Shown in pieces: positions 32,911 through 45,145 of a stretch of 64,000 bases of DNA (position 1 is the first letter of the stretch; each line of letters begins with the position of its first letter). Below the pieces are notes generated by a model that saw only the letters and a list, made by a program, of their open reading frames with translations, did not search any database and was not told where the DNA came from. The position numbers and the translations under genes were made by a program. The DNA comes from Magicicada septendecula (taxonomy: Eukaryota > Arthropoda > Insecta > Hemiptera > Cicadidae): positions 353,200,302 to 353,264,301 of the forward strand of contig CM068374.1 of the NCBI GenBank assembly GCA_034769895.1, given 5' to 3'.

Positions 32911-35460
32911 GGTATTTTGAAAGTGAAAACTCATTCAGCTCCAGTGGCGGTTCTTGTGTAGGTGTCATATTATTAAATTCCAAAGTATGTACCGTTTGTT
33001 ATTACGCGTAATTCTAATTTACTTTTCCTGTTTAATTATTTTCTTTATTCCCAACTACTAAAATATCCCACTCGTTACGTGTTCAACCCTAAAATTAAAT
33101 TATTCGTCAAAGAGTTTTGAACCACTTTCGACATTAGTTGGTTTAATCCGGTATAGAATATAGCGTACTGCCCAAAAAAAAAAAAAACACTTTGTTACAA
33201 TCATGCACTCACTCCAAATCCTGTACACTCTAATTATCAATCCGATATCTTTGTATAATGAAACACACAGATAACACAGCTTACAGTGTTTTTACAGGTG
33301 CAAATTCACAACCGAAGGCAGTTGTATTGTTTAATTACTTGCTCACATGCGCGCGCGCGCACTTTTATGACTTTATTCCATGTTGAAATCGTTCGTGTTC
33401 GACATCCTTTGCTCCTAAGATTTTGTAAAGCTTTCTCTTTTCTTTGTTGTTATCATTATTATTAAATCAAAATACCTCCCGCCATAATGAATACGAGGTT
33501 TACAAACCAACGTGCCAAAAAAATTCTACATTGAATTGTAGATTTAAAAAAAAAATCGTAATTCAGTCACTTGTTTTAAAAGAACATACATCAGTCTATT
33601 AACAATTAAAATAACAGCGCTACTGTTCCTGGGATTTGAAATTGTCCACTAAAGACAAACTCGTTCCATTGTTCTCTGTTCCCTGTTCCACTACCTTTGC
33701 CTTATCTCAATTCTTCCCTATTTCTAACAAATTTACCTCGCTACGTTTTCCCGTGTTTCCCTCAGTCCGCCTCTCTTCCTCTTTAGTCTTATATTTATTC
33801 AGATTGTCTTCGGCTGTCCGTTTGGAAAAATGACCCCGAAAACAAGTAGGCTAAACATGTTTGAAATGAAGTTTCTGAGGAGGATTTTGTTAGATATGTG
33901 CAAGTACGGCCGGTGTTGTAAAGGAGACTAATGGGAGAGACGGGGGTAATGTAGGCCTACAACGGGAGAGACGGGGGTAATATAGGCCTACAATGACCCT
34001 CACCAACTCAGCCGCCTCTGTGCTGTATAGGCTTCACTTTCAAGTCCTTTATTTGTTACTTCCTAACTCTGTCCATTTTTGTTCACCCTATCAATCGTCC
34101 CAAATATGTCATGTCTGCAGCCTCTATTCTACTTTTTTGGTTTCTTCTTCTTGACACTTTTGTTACCTTTATTTTAACACTTCATCGTTTGTTTAAGTAC
34201 GTATGTCGGTGCTAACTTTATGTCAGTCTATGATTTTGTTTTATTTATTTTTATTTTTTAAAGAAAGGATTTGTGATAAATCTATTATTTATAAATAAAA
34301 ACAAAATTAAAAACAACTCTTATTTTAATTTAAACTAAATTATTCGTATTTGAACAAAAGTATCGGAGCCGTTTCCATGGAACACGCGACCCTTAGTTTT
34401 GAATTACAGAGAGTAATTTCCTTTTCATAATTTTATTCTTCACACTTTTCATTGTTATTTTTTTTTTAATTTGTCTTTAATAAAATCAATATCTTAAAAC
34501 CATATTCTCCATTTTTCTAATATTAGAAATTTTTAAAGACGTATTTATCTCTTTATCGAAAGGTATGTAACATATCTCAGATGTTACCTAGTTATGGTGT
34601 TAGTATGTCCAGTAGACTTAACGTATGAGCACCTCGTGGTACTACCATTTTCATATCTAAAATTTTTCCAAAACACATATCTCTTATACGTTTCTAAACA
34701 GAATTATTATCGTTATATTTAGTTACTAGTTGAAAATGTGGATCGTTGCGTGTTCCATTACCACTTTCGTCCTCTTTTTACGTCAGATTTTCGTAGAACC
34801 TTCCATCATGTCTGTATTTACATATTTCCTACATCATGTTGGCACTGCGATTAGAATGTAAAGCTTTTGGAATATTTCCCAGTTGACATAGCTTTGTTTA
34901 CAAATTTGGCTTCTGTCAATAATTCGATTAGACAACGAACAACGAATTATTCTTTACACGCCCACGAGTCTGTAAAGATAAAATTGTATACTTTAAGTTA
35001 TACAGAAAATTAAATGGATATAAAGTTTTATGCTTTTAATTTCTGTTAAAAACTGAGAACGAATTCAGGCGATATTAAACACGGGTACAAAAGGATTTTG
35101 TATTATCATTTTTAATTTTATAATTCGAAATCTCAAGTGTTGGATGACCAGTTTTGAAATCAGATCTTATTAATGCGCAACTGACCCAAAAATGAGAAAT
35201 ATTTGCGTGTTAATGGCGTGTCTACCGGTGGTGCAAGAAGGCTCTTGGTTTAAGGAGGCCATCTCACATGTTTCGGACTTTAAAAACTTTCCTTCCTAAA
35301 TAAAACAGGAAGGGACACTCAAATACGATCGTATAAAGTTGTGCAGATTCCAGCGTTGGTTTATGCTTACTTGACGAGATTCGGGTACAGTAACTACAGC
35401 TGAGGTGTGTTTTTTTCAATTTGCAATGTAAAGAAAGGATAGAGTAAACAACCAGGACAA
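32911..35460. other. No gene recognised
   Basis: AT-rich sequence with a short (GC)n run at about 33350-33361 and a 31-bp duplication near 33933. No coding similarity was noticed. Confidence 0.5.
33933..33994. repeat. 31-bp tandem duplication
   Basis: GGGAGAGACGGGGGTAAT followed by (G/A)TAGGCCTACAA occurs twice in succession (33933 and 33964). Confidence 0.8.
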
Positions 35461-35951
35461 TACTACGACGGTCTCACGGATCGTCGTATGGTACAGTGGA
35501 AACAAAATACAGACACCAACGAAGTCACTAATTACCAGCTTTAATTTAATCACAATTTGTAATCAACAAGGTACTATCGTACAATAATTCAGATTAAATT
35601 TGTCCACACGCAATAGTAATGTCAAATAATACAGTTCCGCAATAATTATAACACAATAATCACTATCCACTAACCCTCAACAACCACTCATTCCGCACTA
35701 CAGAAATCGCCCACTGTAACTAACTGACAAAGCCAGCCGCTGTTGCTTATATTGGTCCCGCAGCAGTTCCAGAATAACTTTCCATCCTTATGGCGGCGTG
35801 CCAGTATAATTTGCGTAGTTACAACACGTGCTTTCCGGAACAACCTGGAAGGTACTTGTGTGCGACCTTGACTGAGACGATGCACCTGCTCGGCTAGCCG
35901 AGAAACGGTTGGAAGAAAGCTCTCGACTCTTCGAGCGTACTTGTCATGACG
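35461..35951 (-). repeat. Solo LTR, family A, copy 1
   Basis: It aligns end to end by eye with 60942-61416 and, inverted, with 41651-42125. Shared landmarks include CTCGGCTAGCCGAG (palindrome), GTGCAGG-like and TTATTCTGGAAC-like strings, a TATATA-type box, a GTTAGTTACA start-like region and ATACGACGATC near the 3' end. The terminal bases have decayed (TACTACGA and TCATGACG for TGTTACGA and TCGTAACA). No internal retroviral genes are adjacent, hence a solo LTR. The 91-codon minus-strand frame at 35688-35963 is a chance frame. Confidence 0.75.
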
Positions 35952-36483
35952 ATATTCTTCCATGTACAGCTACTGCCGTATCTTGCGTTCTCCCCGTCTT
36001 CCCCGCTATCCTTATTGTAAACTTCTCCTTCTCGTCGTAGGTACCCTCTCTCCGTGATCTCTTGGCTCTACCTCGTTTCCTACTCCTATTCGGAACTTCA
36101 CTTTAACAATTGGGGGGGGGGCAACGATCATCAGGTATTCTTCCCCACGAGGCCACGGCCATTACATATGACGCGCTTCACACTTGTGGTGTCTAGTATT
36201 GCTTTTTCTACATGCTTCTGCGTTCTTCATTTCTAATGCTTTGGAGCCTGGATACTTCACAAGACCTTCAGATATCCGTCTCCACCTCTTGAAACCTACG
36301 AGAAGTCTCTGAGCCAGAAGTGGATATGATTTCTAAGATGGTAGAGTAAATCGTCTTGTTAAGGATAAGAGGAGTCATTTATTTCAGAATCAGGATGTAA
36401 GGAATATATTGGGGTTCAGTGACGGAATGTTACGGAGGAGGTCAAGAATGAAGGTGAAGAACGTGTGGTCAAGATGGAGGCAC
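35952..36483. other. No gene recognised
   Basis: A G10 homopolymer run occurs near 36110. Nothing else assigned. Confidence 0.5.
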
Positions 36484-36912
36484 CAGGGCCGTATTTACGG
36501 GATAGACGAACGGGATCAGACCCCTCCCCGCACAGAGAGTCGAAAATTGACGAGAAAGTTTGTTAATCTCTTAATTTTTAAGCTGTTTTATTATTTCTCA
36601 ACTGTGTACGCTAATACAGTAGTAACCCTTTTTTAAATATGGGTCTACAATCAAGTTTATTACACAGCATTTAAGTGTAAGTTTGAAATATGATATATAG
36701 GAAAATCAATTAAGTCAATAAGTATCTTATAAACAATGTTTCATTAGCGCTTATTTTTACTGTGTTCCGAGGCGTAGCTAGGGGTGGGGGCAAGGGGGCA
36801 GTCCCCCCGGGCGGCATAGCCAGGAGGGCGGCAAAGTGAGCATAGACTTGAAAATTTTTTTTTCTTACCTTTGTTACGTCCGTCTTGTGACTTTTATCTT
36901 TATAATAATATT

Positions 36913-36954
36913 AGCGTGACGCGTTTCAGGTCATCTGACCCATCCTCAGACACT
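36913..36954 (-). ncRNA. Hammerhead ribozyme motif, left Penelope arm
   Basis: This is the inverted copy of the motif at 38204-38245, on the minus strand, with the same core bases. The two ribozymes face opposite ways. Confidence 0.6.
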
Positions 36955-37205
36955 TGCTCGAAAAGAGGTCGTCATATATTAAAATCCAATTAAAATAAAA
37001 ACACACATATGTAAACTCATTGTCAATAATTAATGTTCAAAAACATGAATAACACTGTTGTCGTGGTGCACCACGTGATTACCGATCGATACTGAGTAGT
37101 GGTAACTTTTCAACGTTTTGTTTTTGCGAGCGCTAGTATTGCTGTATCATATAGCGGGTTGCTCTTGAAATTCAATTTATCATTCAATATGTTGTTCTTA
37201 TATAC

Positions 37206-38049
37206 AATTTGCTTTCTGGACTTAACAGTCATCAAAAATAGAGATAACCTGAAATTTAAAATATATCGTAAACCTACTACTACTGACGTAACCATCCACG
37301 CTGAATCACATCACCCATATCCACAAAAATTAGCTGCTTACAATAGTCTTGTATACAGATTACTATCCGTTCCTCTTGAAAAAGATGATTATAACACTGA
37401 GCTAGATATAATTAAACATATAGCCACGAAAAATGGATATGATCATCATATTATAGATAATATTGTCAAGAAACAAAAAACCAGATTATCGAGACAAACA
37501 CATAGTATGCAACCAACAACCAAATATGTTTCTACCATACTCACAGAAATAATGCCAAAAATACTAACTCCTACTTTTCATAAAATAGGATATAATATAG
37601 TTTTCAAGACCTGCAATCAAATATCAAATCTAATACGACATAAACATCATGTCCCCATTAAGACAAGAACAGGTATATATAAATTAACATGTGACGATTG
37701 TGATTGTTACTATGTGGGTCAAACGGGGCGCCCATTTATAAAAAGATTTAAAGAACATACACCTCACAAATCAATTAGTAAAAATATCGGCTCCCTAGAT
37801 AATATTAAATCCAATTATGCTCGACATTTGATAGATAATAATCACTCATATAGAAGTTTTGACACAAACTTCATACCCCTACATTTTTGTGACAAAGGAC
37901 TCAGGATGAATGCACTTGAAGAATTTGAAATATACAGGGGTCATAACAACCCTGTATATAAGAACAACATATTGAATGATAAATTGAATTTCAAGAGCAA
38001 CCCGCTATATGATACAGCAATACTAGCGCTCGCAAAAACAAAACGTTGA
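37206..38049 (+). pseudogene. Penelope polymerase C-terminus with GIY-YIG endonuclease (truncated)
   Basis: The open frame (formally from 37099, but the first 107 bp are the inverted arm) reads FLDLTV, FKIYRKPTTTDVTIHAESHH, HPYPQKLAAYNSLVYRLL and later CNQISNLIRHK, GIYKLTCDDCDCYYVGQTGR and FIKRFKEH. The first part is the region after the RT fingers/palm of Penelope-like enzymes, and the last is the GIY-YIG nuclease (here GIYKLTC...YYVGQTGR with R and a later E in NALEEFEIYR). The frame has no stop to 38049. RT catalytic motifs are absent because the 5' part is missing, so it cannot act alone. Confidence 0.88.
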
Positions 38050-38203
38050 AAAGTTACACTACTCAGTATCGATCGGTAATCACGTGGTGCACCACGACAA
38101 CAGTGTTATTCATGTTTTTGAACATTAATTACTGACAATGAGTTTACATATGTGTGTTTTTATTTTAATTGGATTTTAATATATGACGATCTCTTTTCGA
38201 GCA

Positions 38204-38245
38204 AGTGTCTGAGGATGGGTCAGATGACCTGAAACGCGTCACGCT
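38204..38245 (+). ncRNA. Hammerhead ribozyme motif, right Penelope arm
   Basis: AGTGT (38204-38208), CTGAGGA (38209-38215), a GGTC...GACC stem, GAAAC (38231-38235), GCGTC, then ACGCT. AGTGT and ACGCT form stem I with one G-U pair. CUGANGA, GAAA and GUC are the conserved core, and the very short stem III is usual in Penelope ribozymes. A T next to stem II must be bulged. Cleavage would follow GTC at about 38240. Confidence 0.65.
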
Positions 38246-38763
38246 AATATTATTCTAAAGATAAAAGTCACAAGACGGACCTAACAAAGGTAAGAAATTA
38301 AAATACGTGACTTGGACCGTTAACAAACAAAAATGTTTAAAATTGAAAAAATTGTTTTCAGTTTATAAAACTAAAAACAACTTGTTTCTTTGATATGACT
38401 ATTCCTTAAGCACTACAGGAATATAAGATTTTCTTAGTATAAGATTAAGAACTACAAGTGCCAAAGAGTTTATGAAGTCTTTTATTCAAAGAAAATCGAA
38501 CCCTGAGTGACAAAATATTACAATTAACAAAGAATCAACTTGCGATCATAAAATGGATGTTATTAGCAACGAGGCTGTTGATAAATACAGTAAATACACT
38601 GAAATACTTCAAACTGTGAAAGTGGCAAAATACAGATACATGATTCAATTGGTTCTAGTACCACGGATGATGTTGCATGGTGCAGCCTTGAAATTACAGG
38701 CGATGAAGGACAGAACATTACTAACAACAATGTAGACCGTGTTACCGGTGCTTCTCTACAAGG

Positions 38764-40078
38764 TATGGGAGCTTGGCCAAGCGAGAAATCTCAATCCTTC
38801 CGAAATATAATGGTGAACAGAGGAACATGTCAATTGCAGAACAAGGACAGCCATTTTCCTGAAGATGAAGCTGGACGATCCCTAAACAAGTATTGGTTTG
38901 ATAAAAACCTTGCAAAATGCCTAAAAAGGTAACACTTGGATGTGTTTGTCTCTAACTAAAAAAATCTCTATTCTGTATATGTTGCACTTTATTAAAAAAA
39001 AAAAAAAACTATCAAAGAAGCCATTTCAATAGTAAAAATGGGTTTTCGTCGTGGCGAAAGTTAAATCCCCGTATTTAGAATCATGAAAATAGTCCTGCTC
39101 ATCGCTCTGTGTTTTTTGAATGGAAGGAATTGGAACGTTCTTTAAACAAAGGGGGACTTATTGATGATCTACTTCAGGAACAAATGAGTAAAGCAGTTAA
39201 AACATGGAAAAATCCTCAAACGGGTCATTGTCACAGTACAAACTCTTGCAGAACAAAATCTCCCACTGATCACTCGGGAGTAAATTAATAACCATCCAAA
39301 TCCTGAAAAGTTTCTGGTGTTAAAATACTTGGATAAATTTTTAACGTATAAAAATATACTTTGTGCATAACGTGTTAAAATACTTTATTATGCTTTGGAT
39401 AAATAAAGCATTGACACCTCTGGAGACGCTAACGGACAAATTAAAAGTTTGGAGGAATGTCGTTACTAAGGCAGAGTAGGTATGTAATGAATGTAGTGTC
39501 AGTATAACAAAAAGGATAAGAAGGAAGCGCACGATGCCAGGGAAGTATGCAGACAATTCTGCATTAACCGTTTGGCAAGAAATCCGGCGTGCTCTAATAG
39601 AAATTTGGACAAAGTGTCAGTTGAAATTTTAAGCCGTTTCTCTAACATAAAAGAATTCGAAAAATTTTTTGGGTTCCTCTTAAATTTGAAGCATAAGTAA
39701 ATGATGGGGATATACATTTTAAGGAACAGCTTTCCCAGATCAATATTAAGTGCACAGTGCTTGCAAAACCTGTATCCACATGACCTAAACAGTGAAGAAT
39801 TGTTCAGCGACTTGAAAGACTTCATACTTTTATTTAAAACGGAAAACAATTAACGGAGAACAAAAAGACTTTACACCTCAGGGACTGCTACAATAATGTT
39901 TTCAATGAGATTAGAAGCCTACAAAACACTACCAACAGCTTTAAAAATCTTTCTTACTTTACCAGTGTCTGTATCTTCTTGTGAAAGATCGTTTAGTAAC
40001 CTTAAATTGATTAAATTGTACCTACGATCAACAATATCTCAAGACAGAGTATCAAATCTAGCGATTATAGTGATTTAA
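38764..40078 (+). pseudogene. hAT transposase remnants (ZMYM1-like)
   Basis: Several frames carry pieces in the right order. Near 38770-38910: MGAWPSEKSQSFRNI, NRGTCQLQNKDSHFP and LNKYWF, like the TTF-type zinc-finger region. Near 39040-39190: FSSWRKLNPRI, HENSPAHRSVFFEWKELE and GGLIDDLLQEQ. Near 39760: CLQNLYPHDLNSEELFSDLK. At 39896-40078: LPVSVSSCERSFSNLKLIK and LRSTISQDRVSNLAII, the hAT C-terminal dimerisation domain. Stops and frameshifts separate these pieces. The inferred activity is cut-and-paste transposition, now lost. Confidence 0.8.
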
Positions 40079-40795
40079 TAACCAACTTTGCAGCAATTAA
40101 GACCAGGAAAGCTACATTTTAAAATGTCTACTTTTAAATATTTATTAAATATTAAAAATGAATATTAAGTGTTTATTAAAAGAGGACGGAACCATTAACC
40201 TGTAATGGTAAGCGATTTATTTTATTATTTTTAATGTAATTCCTTGTTTAACTTTATGTTGCTTTAGGATATTGTTTTGACGATGCGCTTTAGACCTACA
40301 AGGCATTTGCATGTTTATTAGAACATTTTTACGTTACAAATTTTTTATATTACTACATATTTTATAGTCTACATTTGTTAATAATAAATGTATACAAACT
40401 GAATACTGGTAATTTTATAATATGTAATTTCTTAATTTTGACTTAACAGATATTCTTAAGACGTTTGCTGGACGTGCTTTCATACAAAAATCTACACATT
40501 TGCGTTTGTTTATTAAGTACTTTGTTCACTGGACGAGCCTTTATTTTCGCTCTTTTGTCCCCCTTTAATTGTGAAGGTGAGGCGGCCGACGATCTCCTTG
40601 CCCCGGGCGCCAAAAAGCCTAGCTACGCCACTGACTGTGTTATTACTTTAATGGGATTGATTTCAGTATATTGTTCCACGTTTTTCAGCCACTTTAAAGA
40701 TTGTAGTATTGATTAGTCTTAATTCGTTTTTTTTCTTTGTACGAAGCCGACTCGACCGGACCCTCCCCCCACGCTAAATTCTAGATACGTTACTG

Positions 40796-41650
40796 GGAGG
40801 AAGGAGGGTTACCAAGAGAAGTATCCCTTGTGACTAAGATCCGTGTGTTTGCGGAGTGAGGCGTGAAGGGGTGAGATATTCTGCATCTCCAAACTGGCGC
40901 CTACGTCACACATGTCTGTCTACACATCTGAGCTGTGATGTCGGAACTCAGAAATAAGTAGTTGTGAGTTGTTGCTGCACCCCCACTATTTTCTCACATA
41001 ACTTGCAGCCACAGGGAGACGGGACGCAACCAGTAGCTTATAGACCTTGGCCCAGAAGAATTGTTGGTATGCCCCCCAAAACGGTGGGCGCGATGGAACG
41101 GACGATTTTTGTGGAACCGGTACAGCCTTATAGCCTAATCCAGGAATGTAGAAGAGAAACATACCTCCCATATATCCGCACCATAATTCTTTTTGCCAAG
41201 GCTTTGTGCGTCGGGTGCGTTGCTGTTTTTATGCTTTTTTTCGTTTATGCGTAATTTTCGTGCGGTATAATAGTCCACTTAGCCGTACGATTGCAGTCGT
41301 GCCCATTCTGTTAGACTGTTTTCATGACTACCTCTGTATTGTGTTGTTGTTTGTACGCTTATTTAACTTTGTCAATTGCCCTTTCGGTTGAGTTGTAACC
41401 GAAGCCCTCCCTCACTTATAGCTTTCATGTGCGACTTTTGTCCATCGTATCCCCAATTTACGTCGTCACGCCGTCTCTACATCGACTTCTTTTCCCCGAT
41501 CATGGCATCCAGCTGAGGACTCTGACATCCAGTCTTCTGTCTGCATTTCGTGCTTTGTGCATTTCGACCGCGCAGTTTACATCGCGGATTTGTGAGAGTT
41601 TTATGTTATTCATTTTACTGCAGGCCTAATATCAAGCAATTATATACTAT
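40796..41650. other. No gene recognised
   Basis: Moderate GC content with chance frames at 40964-41254 and 41429-41629. None resembles a known family. Confidence 0.5.
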
Positions 41651-42125
41651 TGCTACGAAATTACGGAACGCTCTCGAACAGTCGAGAGTGTCGTTGTACA
41701 CGATTCTCGGCTAGCCGAGCACGTGCAGAGGCCGTGAAACTCAAGTACCTTCGAGACTGTTCGAGCACTCTTAACTACGCATATTATGCCGACACGCCGC
41801 CAAAAGAATGTAAAATTATTCTGGGACAGCTGAGTGACCTATATAAGTAACAGCGGGCGGCTTAGAAGTTAGTTACACCTAGCGTTGTTATAGAGTGCGG
41901 ATCAATTTATTGTTGCAGAAAATGATTATTGTGTTATAATTAGTGCGGAACTCTAACAGTTAACATTATTATTGCGTGTGGACAAATTTAACTTAGATTA
42001 TTGTATGAGAGTATTTTGTTGATTTCAAAGTGTTGTTTGTGAGTTACTAAAGCTTAGTAGTGACTTCATTGGTGTATGTATTTTGTTTTTTCTGTATAAT
42101 ACGATGATTCGTGAGACACTATTAT
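41651..42125 (+). repeat. Solo LTR, family A, copy 2
   Basis: It begins TGCTACGAAATTACGGAACG and ends near GTGAGACACTATTAT. Two strong palindromes lie at its start: CTCTCGAACAGTCGAGAG (7-bp stem) and CTCGGCTAGCCGAG. A TATA-type box CTATATAAG occurs near 41839. It is the inverse orientation of the copies at 35.5 and 60.9 kb. Confidence 0.75.
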
Positions 42126-42478
42126 CCTGTTTTTCCCTACAATAATTAGCAACTTAGTTTCTTAAATAATACGGCCTTTCCATAGTCAACTTTTTGATTT
42201 TGTTTAAGTATTATGACTTGTTTGTTGAGTACGTTCGTTTTATTTGTTTATACCAGTTTTATATTTATCACGCAGGGGTTGAATAACCTATACAAATCAT
42301 ATGCTATTTTTAAAATTTGAAGTTGATTTTTCATAATCTGCCCTGCATTACCTTCCTTAAAATATAGTATTAACCGTAAGTAAGTGAGCTATTAGCTGCA
42401 CAGTTGGACAGACCAATAGAATTTAATTACTATTATTATATTATACAAACTCCAAATCATGCGACGGGCAAACAAGTC

Positions 42479-42545
42479 AGGCGGGAATCGAACGCGCGTC
42501 GTGAGTACGTAGAAACAGCGCTGTAAGCGATCACGCTACCGCTAG
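42479..42545 (-). pseudogene. tRNA-like sequence (SINE head or tRNA pseudogene)
   Basis: The minus strand reads CTAGCGGTAGCGTGATCGC... to GCGTTCGATTCCCGCCTG. GTTCGATTCC is a good box B, and the ends could form 5 of 7 acceptor pairs with TA after the first arm. Mismatches in the arms argue against a working tRNA. It may be the Pol III promoter of a SINE. Confidence 0.4.
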
Positions 42546-44820
42546 CCTTTGTTTGGTTTACGTAACTAAACAGGGCAACAAGTTGACATGATTATTAGGC
42601 AGCTGGGCGCACAAACCTGTTATTAACTGACCACTAATTAACAATTTATCGACCGTCTGACGGCAACGCTCCGTTTCTCCGCGACCGATGAATTATACCT
42701 ACCACCTATCGGTGAATATTGTACTGCTGTAAAAATGGACAACAGTACATAAAAATAAAATAGTTATTTAAGAAAACTCATAGGGATAAATTTAGTAATA
42801 TTTTTGGATAAACAGTAAAATTGTAAACAAAAAACTAATTAATTATTAATGATAAACATAGAGGTAATCTAAGGTATTGGAATTGTATGATACAGCACAG
42901 AGTGAAGAAAATATATGTTGTACTATTAATGACAGTTATAAGATATTAAAATAAAATTATATAAACATTAAAATAAAACCAAATGTTAATAATATAATAT
43001 AATAGAGACAAATTAAGATGAGTAATGTAAAAAGTCAGAGAAATGTAATAATAATAATTAGTAATATTAGGCCTATATAGTTGTTTAAGAGGAGTATTAT
43101 GAAAGTATGTGACAAATTTAATTATGTATCACCAAGGCCAATGTGAATTGTTATAATTTGATTGTTCATAAATGTAAGAAAATTTGATTGATTCTAATTT
43201 TAGTATTAATAGAATACACATCTCAGTGAGAGTTTATGTAACATATTGAAAATTTATTAAGAAGAATTAAATTTGTGTAAATAATAAAAGAAGAAAGTCT
43301 AATTTCATATTTAATCTTATAGACAACAGAGAGCGAGACAGACAGAGATCCGGTAATATTTAAAATAACTCTGGAAATAAGTGTTATACTACACACATAT
43401 CAGAGAGAGAGCTATGTCCCAATTATAAATTAATAAGAAGAATTGAGAACTGTAAAAGTAATTTAAAAGGAAAGAAATTAATCTTGTAAAGAATCTTAGG
43501 CCAAAGAAATCTAACCTATTCTGAATCTGTACCGGAGTTTGTAAAATATTATAATTAAAAGAAGTTTAATGAGTAATGCTATTAAAGGTTTAATGTAAAT
43601 TATTCACAGTATCATCATCAGAAGGTAATCTACTACTGATCGGTGTTGTAATCCCAAATTGGAATAAAAACAAACTTGCATGAAGCCTAGTCATCCAATT
43701 CACACACACGAAGTGAAATAATTAACATAATTAAGATACGTAACACACGAAATTCTACTAAAACACGAATAATAATACCAAGAATTAATTAACACTTAAA
43801 TACACAAAGAAGAGGATAAAATAATATATTTTACTAGCAAACAGTGGAACGAATTGTATGAACAAAGTTAATACTGTTCGGAGCGACCTCTATGCTGTTG
43901 ACAAATTGTAAGTGAACTACAACAGTACGAGAATTGAAGCCGGCGCAGTTTGGAAGAGCGGGGATTCAAACGATTAGCATTCATACGGTATATTATCTCA
44001 ATGTTATTTATTAAAATTTTGTTAACTATAGTTATTTGGCACTGACTAAAGAAAATAATTAATTACTTACAATATTAAATAACCTAATAGAAATATTAGT
44101 TGTCTACCATGAAATAGAGTCTTCATGATCACATATTTAATACAAACAACACATTAAACATTATACACATACTAAAATAATTAGACAACGCGTAATTATC
44201 GCCCAAACAGAGGGGCAATTACCAAACAGACAGATAATTACAGCACAATATTTATTCCTGTAATTCTTTTCATCCGCTTCGGGTGATATTTTTATCTAAC
44301 GTTTACGTGTTTCACGCGCAGAGAAACACACTCGTACTCGCGTGGTGTCCCATACCGCATGCCACAGCTGTGTCAGGAAATATTAGGAGATAAAATTCGC
44401 ATTCGTTAGAAGGAAATCCACAACTGATTTAGGAGATAATAAACTGAGTAATTAATAATCGTTTTAAGTTAATTTTTAAAATGATTAAAAGTCTACAAAC
44501 TCCGGTAAGCTTGGCTGTCTGCTTGGTCGCGTCGTGGATTCGAAACCGTGTGAAGGTGGATCACGTAGCGCGACGTCCAGCGAACTTTGAGTCAAGTATG
44601 TGACCAGATGGAGCGACAGTATAAGGGAAAATTAACAACAAAAGGAGCAAACAATAACATAAGAGCACAGGTTAAGAATAACGTATAGAAAGCTCACTAA
44701 AATCGTTTACCGTCAACTTCAAAACAACTCTTATCGAACGTAGAGCATTTTTTAGCTCCACCCAATATAATCGCCTTGTCGACAGATTTACTTGCACAGA
44801 GGTCTACACTAACATGGGCC
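42546..44820. other. Very AT-rich, no gene recognised
   Basis: A-rich on the plus strand; only short chance frames. No repeat with clear ends was found. Confidence 0.5.
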
Positions 44821-44832
44821 TAAAGGTATGGA

Positions 44833-45145
44833 CGAAACGTCTGGCGATAAACATGAAGTACTTAGACCACGGCCTAACGGCCCGGAAAATTGTGATAACC
44901 TTAATACCGGCCGTGGAAGCTTACATTAATTTAAAAATATTTTGAGTTTGTCATACGCCCTAGTCTTAAGTGAGGCTTGCGAACTTTCCACACCACTGAA
45001 GAAGGCCGTTGTGAGCATGGCCGGAATGTCTGGTTTTGTTCACTGTTATTATTATGAATATTTTTCCGCCTTTAATAATAATTATAATAAGTGCAAATTT
45101 AACAGATTTAGACCTCGGCTTAACCGCCCGGATAATCTTAATCAA
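44833..45145 (+). repeat. Two tandem Penelope-like terminal units
   Basis: GAAACGTCTGG...TTAGACCACGGCCTAACGGCCCGG (44833-44897) recurs as GGAATGTCTGG...TTTAGACCTCGGCTTAACCGCCCGG at 45023-45133. Each is a ribozyme 3' half followed by the same downstream block. This looks like tandem ends of a Penelope-like element, both decayed. Confidence 0.5.
44992..45034 (+). ncRNA. Hammerhead-like motif of the second terminal unit
   Basis: ACCA, CTGAAGA, then GGCC...GGCC as stem II, GGAA, TGTC, TGGT. ACCA and TGGT form a 4-bp stem I. The GAAA element is changed to GGAA, so activity is doubtful. Confidence 0.4.

Larger units (their letters stand above)
36860..38298 (+). mobile_element. 5'-truncated Penelope-like retroelement with inverted arms
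   Basis: The arms 36860-37205 and 37954-38298 are near-perfect inverted copies (about 345 bp). The unique centre plus right arm encode the C-terminal part of a Penelope polymerase with a GIY-YIG nuclease. The left arm is an inverted copy of the 3' end including the last 30 codons, an arrangement known for Penelope insertions. Each arm holds a hammerhead-like motif. The element interrupts a hAT transposon, so it inserted later. Confidence 0.85.
36767..40633 (+). mobile_element. hAT transposon with decayed transposase, 3.87 kb including a nested insert
   Basis: The left end CCGAGGCGTAGCTAGG and inverted right end CAGTGGCGTAGCTAGG match at 14 of 16. The 8-bp duplication ACTGTGTT is perfect (36759-36766 and 40634-40641). 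The interior carries broken pieces of a plus-strand transposase of the type often named zinc finger MYM-type protein 1-like. A 1.44-kb Penelope element (36860-38298) is nested near the left end. Confidence 0.85.
36484..40795. mobile_element. Possible outer hAT element enclosing the nest
   Basis: CAGGGCCGTATTTA at 36484 and the inverted right end CAGTAACGTATCTA (ending 40795) share CAG...CGTAT.TA. The flanking 8-mers GGAGGCAC and GGAGGAAG match at 6 of 8. If real, it is a short hAT-type element (about 440 bp) into which the next one inserted. G/A-rich flanks make chance agreement possible. Confidence 0.3.

Noticed and set aside
37110..37295. 61-codon minus frame repeating the Penelope C-terminus
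   Set aside because: It is the inverted terminal arm of the same Penelope element, not a separate gene.
44500..44570. Possible second tRNA-like sequence (GGATTCGAAACC)
   Set aside because: Box B is only partly matched and no box A or arms could be drawn.
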